From JARRPM01 sp963765545 (GTDB lineage Bacteria; Pseudomonadota; Gammaproteobacteria; Pseudomonadales; Halieaceae): DNA of 64,000 bases. The notes beneath the pieces are model-generated. The model was not told the origin of the DNA. It ran no database searches and saw only the letters and a list, made by a program, of their open reading frames with translations. Location: the NCBI GenBank assembly GCA_963765545.1, contig CAVXWW010000002.1:124001-188000 (forward strand), written 5' to 3'. This document shows, piece by piece, positions 57,584 to 64,000 of the stretch. The translations under genes and the position numbers were made by a program. How positions within the stretch are numbered: position 1 is the stretch's first letter; every line of letters starts with the position of its first letter.

Positions 57584-60500
57584 ATGCGCTTTGCTTGAGG
57601 TTGTGCAAATACTTGTGTATATCCACATCATTGATCTGGGCAGGGTCAAGAAACCTGGTGGCGTACTCCATGTACACGCCCTCGCTGACAAATAGCTCGA
57701 AGCAACTTCTGTCGACATGATTGTCGTCTACCATTTTGTGGAGGATGTCCAGCGCCTCGCTGATGGTCTTGGCCTTTTTGTAGGGTCGGTCGGAGGCGGT
57801 CAGTGCCTCGAAAATGTCAGCAACTGCCAGGATACGTTCAGGAATACTGAGTTCCTCACCTGCCAGCTTACGCGGATAGCCTGATCCTCGCATCGTCTCG
57901 TGATGGGTCGAGGCGTAGCGCGGAACATTGCTGAGCTCCTCGGGAAAAGGCAGGCTCTCCAGCATTTTTATGGTACTGATCATGTGTTCGTTGATTCTGA
58001 ACCTGTCTTCTGTGGTCAGTGTCCCCCTTGATACCGACAGGTTGTAGACCTCTCCCAGGTTGCCCAGATAGTGGGGTATATCCATGTCTATGCCGAATTC
58101 CGGTGGGTAGTTTGTCGGGCGTGTCCTGTGTATGAGGTGCTCGGCTTTATCGCTCAGCAAGGGCTCTGTTACCGGCAGGTCCGGTCGGTCGGGGGAAAGG
58201 CGCAGTTCCTCCGTAGGCGACAGGCCGATACGGTCATCAAAATGGCGCTGCCAGGTGGTTTTCGCAATCTCACGCAGACGCTCCTGATCCTGTTCCGCAA
58301 GGAACTCTCCACCAACGTTACAGTGAGCGACAAAGTCAAAGTCTTCCAGTAGTTGCTGGCGAGTTTCCTGCAGTGTTAGTTCAGCTTCCCTATTTACCAG
58401 TGCGGAGCCCCCGCTTGTTTTCAAGTAGGCGATCTCTGCGTCTCGCCATAACACCTCGAAGCGCATCCGCACTTCATGTAGACGGTTGTAAATCGTCTCC
58501 AGCTTGCTGCCCTTGTCGACGATGTGCTCCGGGGTCGTGATTTTTCCGCAGTCGTGTAACCACGCTGATATTCTGTACTCTCGCCACTGGTCATCGGTGG
58601 TCAGTTGAAAATCAGCGAAGGCCGGGATTTTTGACTCGGATGCACTTTTGGCAAGCATCATGGCCAGTTCCGGGACTCGCTCGCAGTGGCTGCCCGTGTA
58701 GGCGGATTTATCATCAATTGCCTCGGCAATAAGCTCAATGAACGAATCCATCAGTCGGCGCTGGGCGAGTTCATGGGCCCGGATAGACTCCACCATATCG
58801 ACCATGGACTCGGAAAGTTCATCCAGCTCCAAAACGCCGGATGACACCCTGGTGACCTGGCCATATTCCCGTCTGCGCACCTTGTCATTCTGTATGGCGA
58901 GTTGCCTGATGGGGTGAACAATGGGGGTTGAAAATAACCATGCCAGGGGCAGTAACAAGAGCAGCAAGGCTGAGGTAATACCGATGGAGACTTTGACTTC
59001 CTGCAGAAACGGGCTGACCACCTCGCCCAGCCGGGCGCGGATGCCGACATAGATTGTCCGGGACTTGGCCGCCGCATCTATGCTCGGTGCTACGTAAAGA
59101 AGCCAGTTCTCCCCTGCCTGGCGAGATTCGACAATACGTTTCTGCATAGCCGTATCAGCGGCGATAGTCACCATGGCCTCGTCCGGTACTGTAGTCAGGG
59201 TGTCGATGGCGTCGGTACTTTCGAACTCAAGCCATGTCCGGGCGAGGTGGTCGCGCTGCTCTGTTCCCAGGGCTGATATGGCCTTGTCGAGTATCTCTCG
59301 CAGCTTTGGTTTGTCGTCCGGAACCAGTACGTGTAATGAATCGGGAAGGCCTCGATCGCCGATGCGCAGCTCGCCGGTGTATTGAAAGTCACCGAGAAAA
59401 TAATGCTGGGCGAGATAGCGCATTATTATTTCGCTGTCCAATGCGGCGTCAACTTCGCCTGCCTGAACACGCTCCAGGGACTCCAGGGTGGTCGCGGTCT
59501 CAACAATGTTGATAGCGGGAAACATTTCCTGGATTACCGGGATCGCTGGCCAACCCGTGGGGATGGCGAGGGACCTGCCCGCCAGCTGTCCCAGATCTTT
59601 AGTGGCGGCATCCGCACTTTTTGTTGCTATTGCATAGGGGAGCGTCGCATAGCCCTGACCGAGCATGCCTAGTGCCATGTTGTCCGGGGAGGGCAGGGCA
59701 GATTGCAGGAGATCTATTTCACCTCTGTGGAACTGTTCCTTGAGTTCCGGCCAGCTGTAGCCGTTTACGAAACGTACCTGTATGCCTGTCATAGCTGCCA
59801 GCATTTTGACAACATCCACGGAATAGCCGCGGGGTTGGCCGCCCTGGGCAAAGTCGAAGGGGGGCCAGTCCAGCTCATTGGATACCTTCAGTATCGGCAG
59901 GGCTCGTATGAAGGCTCGCTCCTGTTCAGTTAAATCCAGTGCTGGCACAGGCGGCATACTGTCGGTGGAGGGTGCTTCACGGCTGGATGCCAACACCTCT
60001 CCATTAGAGCTATAGAGGAAAATGTCGCTGCTGTCGGCAATCGCATTTTCCCTGAGCAGTGCTGATATCGTCGACATGGTCATGTCTATACCGATAACTG
60101 TAGCCGTGCCGTTTATCCGGTGCGACAGGGTTTGACCAGGCACCCCAAGCTGGGCGAACAGGTAGGGTTCACTGGAGTTTATACCTTGTGTTGTCATTGC
60201 CGACTGATACCAGGGGCGCGTTGTTACATCAAAATCTGTGGCTTCGGAGCGTGAGATGCGGGTTTTCAAATTGCTGTCGAGATAGTGAAATGAGCGCTGG
60301 TAGCCGTTGCCAGCAGGTTCGACCGTTGTTACCAGCCATCGGTCTGAGGGCAAAGCGTGAAAAGCTTTTCTGGCCTCGTTACCATTATTGAGATTGATGA
60401 CCTCAAAAAAGCCGCCGTCTTCGTGCCCCAGGTATATGCCGTAGTAGAGCGGGTTTTTCTCCATGACAGCGGTAAAGGTCTCCAGCTTTCCCTGTGCGTT

Positions 60501-60758
60501 ATCGGTGCGCGCCAGTTCGGGGTTGCTGGCAAGTAAGCTGATGACATTGTTGTTGATGTTGGCGATATTGCCCAGTTCTTTAGCGATACCTGCAGCGGCG
60601 GCATCGTAAAGCTCCGAGGCCGTCTGTCTCGCCATGGAATGGCCGAAATAGTACTGCAGGCCAATCGCCACGGCCGCCGTCAATGCGGTTACAAACACGA
60701 ACGCTGCGACGACAGTTATGCGTATCGATGTGCGCAACTTTGCTGGGGAACCTGTCAT
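57582..60758 (-). CDS. Cache / periplasmic-binding / HAMP / HD-GYP signalling protein
   Basis: A 1058-residue sensor. Membrane segment at about 13-35; extracellular Cache-like domain about 40-255; SBP_bac_3 solute-binding domain about 288-515; second membrane segment about 590-612; HAMP about 613-665; HD-GYP output domain about 670-1055. The HD pair is His735-Asp736 (LHDCGK), and the second motif is HHETMRGSGYP at 952-962, with Arg957 where Asp is usual. HD-GYP domains hydrolyse cyclic di-GMP. Between these motifs lies about 210 residues, roughly 150 more than usual. Activity is likely but unproven. It could couple a nutrient signal to surface behaviour. Confidence 0.88.
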   Translation of the reverse strand: MTGSPAKLRTSIRITVVAAFVFVTALTAAVAIGLQYYFGHSMARQTASELYDAAAAGIAKELGNIANINNNVISLLASNPELARTDNAQGKLETFTAVMEKNPLYYGIYLGHEDGGFFEVINLNNGNEARKAFHALPSDRWLVTTVEPAGNGYQRSFHYLDSNLKTRISRSEATDFDVTTRPWYQSAMTTQGINSSEPYLFAQLGVPGQTLSHRINGTATVIGIDMTMSTISALLRENAIADSSDIFLYSSNGEVLASSREAPSTDSMPPVPALDLTEQERAFIRALPILKVSNELDWPPFDFAQGGQPRGYSVDVVKMLAAMTGIQVRFVNGYSWPELKEQFHRGEIDLLQSALPSPDNMALGMLGQGYATLPYAIATKSADAATKDLGQLAGRSLAIPTGWPAIPVIQEMFPAINIVETATTLESLERVQAGEVDAALDSEIIMRYLAQHYFLGDFQYTGELRIGDRGLPDSLHVLVPDDKPKLREILDKAISALGTEQRDHLARTWLEFESTDAIDTLTTVPDEAMVTIAADTAMQKRIVESRQAGENWLLYVAPSIDAAAKSRTIYVGIRARLGEVVSPFLQEVKVSIGITSALLLLLLPLAWLFSTPIVHPIRQLAIQNDKVRRREYGQVTRVSSGVLELDELSESMVDMVESIRAHELAQRRLMDSFIELIAEAIDDKSAYTGSHCERVPELAMMLAKSASESKIPAFADFQLTTDDQWREYRISAWLHDCGKITTPEHIVDKGSKLETIYNRLHEVRMRFEVLWRDAEIAYLKTSGGSALVNREAELTLQETRQQLLEDFDFVAHCNVGGEFLAEQDQERLREIAKTTWQRHFDDRIGLSPTEELRLSPDRPDLPVTEPLLSDKAEHLIHRTRPTNYPPEFGIDMDIPHYLGNLGEVYNLSVSRGTLTTEDRFRINEHMISTIKMLESLPFPEELSNVPRYASTHHETMRGSGYPRKLAGEELSIPERILAVADIFEALTASDRPYKKAKTISEALDILHKMVDDNHVDRSCFELFVSEGVYMEYATRFLDPAQINDVDIHKYLHNLKQSA

Positions 60759-61173
60759 GTGAGGCCCTTCCGTCCTTCCTTATCGTTTTAGACAGAATAG
60801 GGCATAAACCAGCTGATATTCACCCAAATAAGTGTGGAAATGCGCGGCGTATCGATATTTTGCGGGAGTACTGTGTTGTCCCAGGACATATGGATCACAT
60901 CTGCGGCCTGCTGCTAACGGCAAGGTATGGTTGATCGCATATTGCCAGGGTGTTGGGGTCGGCAGCTAATTGGTGCTTGTTCCTCACGATTTTTGATTTG
61001 GTTCGGTCCACCGGTCCCGGGCTTGTCCCTCGCGGCCCCGCTGGCTTGAACCAAGCCCCCAAAAAGTCAGCAATAGAACGATTCCAAATTGTGTCGAAAC
61101 CCCCGGGTAATTCCGACAGCCAAAAAAAAGCCGCGATCAGAAATCGCGGCTTGGTAGTCTGGTTCAGATTGTT
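60759..61173 (-). other. Gap between HD-GYP gene and lipoprotein pseudogene
   Basis: No gene is supported on either strand. AAGGAAGGACGGAAGGG just upstream of the HD-GYP start is its ribosome-binding region. The left-strand terminator of the lipoprotein gene is at 61121-61152. Nothing else was recognised. Confidence 0.6.
61121..61152 (-). terminator. Rho-independent terminator of the lipoprotein gene
   Basis: On the minus strand: AGCCGCGAT, loop, ATCGCGGCT followed by TTTTTTT, about 25 bases beyond the TAG stop at 61174-61176. Confidence 0.88.
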
Positions 61174-63425
61174 CTAGGGGCCGACAACCAGCCCGCCGTC
61201 CGGGTCATTGGGGTCAACCGGTGGCGGTGGTGGTTCCGGTACACAGTTGAAGGACTTTGTATACGGTGTGCCGTCTGTCGGGCTCAGCGTGATATCCAGG
61301 TTGCCCTGAGTGCCGACACCGCCAGTCTGCAGTTCTATCGTATAAGCCCCCGGCCAGCTGAGATGCCAACTTCAAAGCTTGTGGTCCCTACAACTTCACA
61401 ATCACCGCCTGCTGACAAACTAATTGTCGAGCCTTCCGGCGGTGCATTATTGAACAATCTGAAACTGCTGCCTCGTAGACACCACCACTCCAGCTGGTAC
61501 CTGTCGCCCGGTTTGAGCCCCTGAACAGGGAGATATACCATTCGGTGGGGTAGCTGAGAGGATCAGGACTACTTCATCACGCACGTTCAATAGACTGCGA
61601 CTGCACCAGACACCATCGCCTTCCACTGGACACAACAGTCCGTTGTAAACCGCCGGGTTGCCGTTCTTGTCGTACTTACCATTGTCATTAAAGTCGACAA
61701 AAATCTCTTCCTGGCCGGCAATACATTGCGCCGACTCCGCACCCTCTCCCTGGCAGATCTTAGTGGCGGGGTTGAATATAGTGTCCTCGTTGTTATCCAG
61801 GAAGGCTTCCGGCAGGTTGTCGAACAGGTCCTGTTCCGCTTCATCCATGATGCCGTTGCCATTACGGTCGATGAAAGATTCCTCGCCCACAGCAGTAACC
61901 AGGATCGTAGAGCGGCCGCCCCGGGTATACCCGATGTCGTTGGGGCAAGGGCCAGAAGTAGTACTGTAGCCTGGGCAGTTGTAGCCTGGGCTGAAGAATG
62001 TCTGAATATATTCGGTACCGGTTAAAGTAGGAAATCTCGGGTTTCATGCCTGAGACTGTTCCAGGTTGCCTCGCAGCTTACCGTTTTCTACAGTTTCACA
62101 GGACGGGTCAATGGCGCCATACTCCGTGGTGAATACAGCTGCTGTGCCATCTGGTACGGGGTTGTTGAATTTGTCGGCCATACGGACTGTAATAGTTTTC
62201 TCAATTCCATCGACAGTCATGCCATTTGCAACGACGAATCCGCCTTCAACTGACACACTGATCGAGTTCTGGTCTGGTAAGCCCGTGGTGACTGTCAGTA
62301 CATCCGAAACTGATGATACTTCCTGGCCTGTCCCATCTCCGGCAGCCGCAGTGGCGATCACGCGCACAACAGTCGGAATGTCGCCGGATGTGATGTTGGT
62401 TGTTACCAGACCCTCACTAGTGCTTACAGCGGTGGTAGGTGACAAAGACAGGCCGCCAACCTCCGTGGTGAGGCCAAAGTTTACCTTGATGCCACCTATA
62501 GCTGCGTTGTTATTCGTCAACCACCCTGAATGTAACTGTGGAGGACTCCTGTCGATCTGCACTGCCACCCCCGGTGCCTCGCAGTACGATTGTCGTCAGG
62601 CTCGGCGCTGACAAAGGTAAAGCCATTGGCCTGGGCAGACGCGACCGATACCGTGCCAAATGCCTGGGCTGTTGAGCCTTCCAGGCTGGCGGTTATCTGG
62701 TCGTCACCCGAACACCCGGCGGGCCGATAGGATGTGCTTACCTTGCCGTCGCCAGACACCACAGGGCTGACCGGGTCGAGTACCGCCTGTCCCGAAGCGA
62801 TGCAGCCGCTGCTGAAGCTGATAGACTCAGAGCTGCTGACCAGATTGCCGTTCTCATCGAGGATGACCAGGGCCAGCTGTGCAATTGCCTGGGAGGCGAG
62901 CAGCGTGCCGGGTTCGACTTTGATCTCGTTGTCGATGAATAGACCGTTTTCATCGAGATAGCCCAGCCGCAGGCCGCTGTTGCCGATCTGGAATGTCAGG
63001 GTGTTGGTGACCTCGCCTGATGGGCCGTCCGCGCTGACTGTGACGGTGCCTCCCCCCTTCTCATCTCCAGCCTCTATACGGAAAGTAGCGATACCTGCGC
63101 CATTGGATAGTGCAGTGCCGGTGGCGGGGGATATCACGCCAGCGGTTGTCTCAGCGGCCACAACTACATTTGCGACAGGAGCGCCGTTCTTGCCATTTTT
63201 CCTGACGGTAACCTGCAGCGTGGAAGGTGAGGCGGATGTCACCTCGTTAGTCTCGTTGCCGTCGGCATCGAGGAGCACCGGAGCAAGGAAGTAAGTCGGG
63301 TCCTCATCATCACCCGAGTAAAAACTGTCTCCGCCTCCTCCACCGCCGCCACAGGCGGTTATGGTAAACAGGCATATCGCAGCCACCAGCAAGCTGCCAG
63401 AGTATGAGGCGAACCGAGTAATCAT
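61174..63425 (-). pseudogene. Ig-like repeat lipoprotein, frameshifted
   Basis: The N-terminus is intact: signal peptide with lipobox ITAC (Cys25), a glycine-rich linker, then Ig-like (invasin/BIG_1-like) beta domains to about residue 270. The frame is then broken at about 62590 (one extra base), 62515 (two bases lost), 62080 (one extra base), between 61440 and 61570, and near 61360. Between breaks the sequence still reads as coherent protein: GSADRQESSTVTFRV, GGIKVNFGLTTEVGG, EESFIDRNGNGIMDE, AYTIELQTGGVGTQ, ending GGLVVGP. Rejoined, it would be about 750 residues. Likely a recently inactivated surface lipoprotein, unless the sequence has local errors. Confidence 0.8.
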
Positions 63426-63782
63426 TTGTATCCCCTTTTGCTCGCTATGAAGCGAGTCTATTTTATTGAGCCCTTGTGCCCTGATTCTGGAGAGTTCAGC
63501 CAGAGAGTCAACAATTGAGTCGACTTTTTACAGGTTACCATGCATCAAAACAAAAACTCGATAGATAACATGGTGATAGACCTTGTTTGTGATTTTCTAC
63601 ACAAAGTATTTAGGCCAGCACCGCCCCGATCATCGAGCTGATGAATAAAATGAAGGATATGCTATTGCGGATGGGTATATCAACGTCAATTTGCCCTTTC
63701 CTTGACTTGTCCTGCTCAATACATACACGGCCTGACAGCAAGTGTTGTTGCCGGTGGTCCAACAGCTGATAACATGCGCGCC
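63426..63782 (+). other. Divergent gap before glycosyltransferase gene
   Basis: No gene seen. A candidate minus-strand promoter lies at 63484-63511 and a small hairpin CTCGC-tatgaa-GCGAG at 63441-63456. TTGACT at 63702-63707 has no good -10 partner for the rightward gene. Confidence 0.5.
63484..63511 (-). promoter_or_regulatory. Candidate promoter of the lipoprotein gene
   Basis: Minus strand TTGACT (63506-63511), 16-base spacer, CAGAAT (63484-63489), about 60 bases from the start codon. Confidence 0.45.
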
Positions 63783-64000
63783 ATGAATCATACCAAGCCC
63801 ACAGAAATTAGCCTTTCGGTCTCCATCGTTCTGCACCACAGCTCGCTGGAAATGCTGGACAGGGTATTACTTAGCCTGGCACGTTCGGCGAGGGAGGCTC
63901 ATGCCGCCGGCTGCGTGGACCGGTTACTGGTGGAGGTGTTGGACAATTCCTCCGACCTGCTGTTTCGTCTCAAGGCAGAAGAGGCTATGGCAGCCTGGCC
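63783..64000 (+). CDS. Probable family 2 glycosyltransferase, start only
   Basis: A 72-codon fragment running off the right edge. After MNHTKPTEISL comes VSIVLHHSSLEMLDRVLLSLARSA, which resembles the first strand and helix of WbbL-like rhamnosyl or GT2 transferases, and LLVEVLDNSSD resembles the usual DNxS nucleotide-sugar motif. The sugar and acceptor cannot be told from this part; lipopolysaccharide or exopolysaccharide synthesis is the usual setting. Confidence 0.6.
   Translation, partial: MNHTKPTEISLSVSIVLHHSSLEMLDRVLLSLARSAREAHAAGCVDRLLVEVLDNSSDLLFRLKAEEAMAAW

Overview
The window looks like a GC-rich marine gammaproteobacterium, most likely of the Halieaceae/Cellvibrionales type. This is inferred from gene content and order (fxsA-groESL, ribF-ileS-lspA-fkpB-ispH, bamD/rluD-pgeF-clpB, divergent ilvC/ilvY, 16S-tRNA-Ile-tRNA-Ala-23S-5S); no database search was possible. 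Nearly all of it is chromosomal housekeeping DNA, with no plasmid, phage, insertion sequence or CRISPR signature.

Layout. 1-4.6 kb: end of an alkyltransferase-like (Atl) gene, fxsA, the groES-groEL operon under a perfect CIRCE operator, sodB and a Urate_ox_N membrane protein. 4.6-17.7 kb: a coiled-coil membrane protein, class I fumarase, exonuclease I, pyrB, nudF, murJ and the ribF-ileS-lspA-fkpB-ispH block. 17.8-30.2 kb: two complete tandem sets of type IV pilus minor-pilin genes, each in the order fimT-pilV-pilW-pilX-pilY1-pilE, followed on the opposite strand by pilR and pilS. 33.4-41 kb: nadE, bamD, rluD, pgeF, clpB behind a near-consensus sigma-32 promoter, and a DUF4124 protein. 41.5-51.5 kb: ilvI-ilvH, then a three-gene accessory cluster (RimK-like ATP-grasp ligase, GNAT-C39 peptidase fusion, DUF1704 zinc peptidase), then ilvC with its divergent regulator ilvY, and pssA. 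51.5-57.6 kb: one rRNA operon with promoter, boxA sites, processing stems and terminators. 57.6-64 kb: a large Cache/SBP/HD-GYP sensor protein, a frameshifted Ig-like lipoprotein gene and the start of a family 2 glycosyltransferase.

The most interesting parts are: (1) the RimK ligase / acetyltransferase-C39 peptidase / DUF1704 cluster, which looks like a make-and-remove peptide modification system resembling eukaryotic tubulin tyrosination and detyrosination, placed between the two halves of the isoleucine-valine pathway; (2) the duplicated minor-pilin operon, in which one PilY1 lacks the von Willebrand A domain; (3) a lipoprotein gene with about five frameshifts in a window where every other gene is intact; (4) small oddities in the rRNA operon, namely an extra CC at the tRNA-Ala 3' end, a palindromic element between the tRNAs, and a duplicated 5S tail before a second terminator.

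Start codons were chosen from ribosome-binding sites, overlaps and family lengths. Several genes use TTG or GTG.
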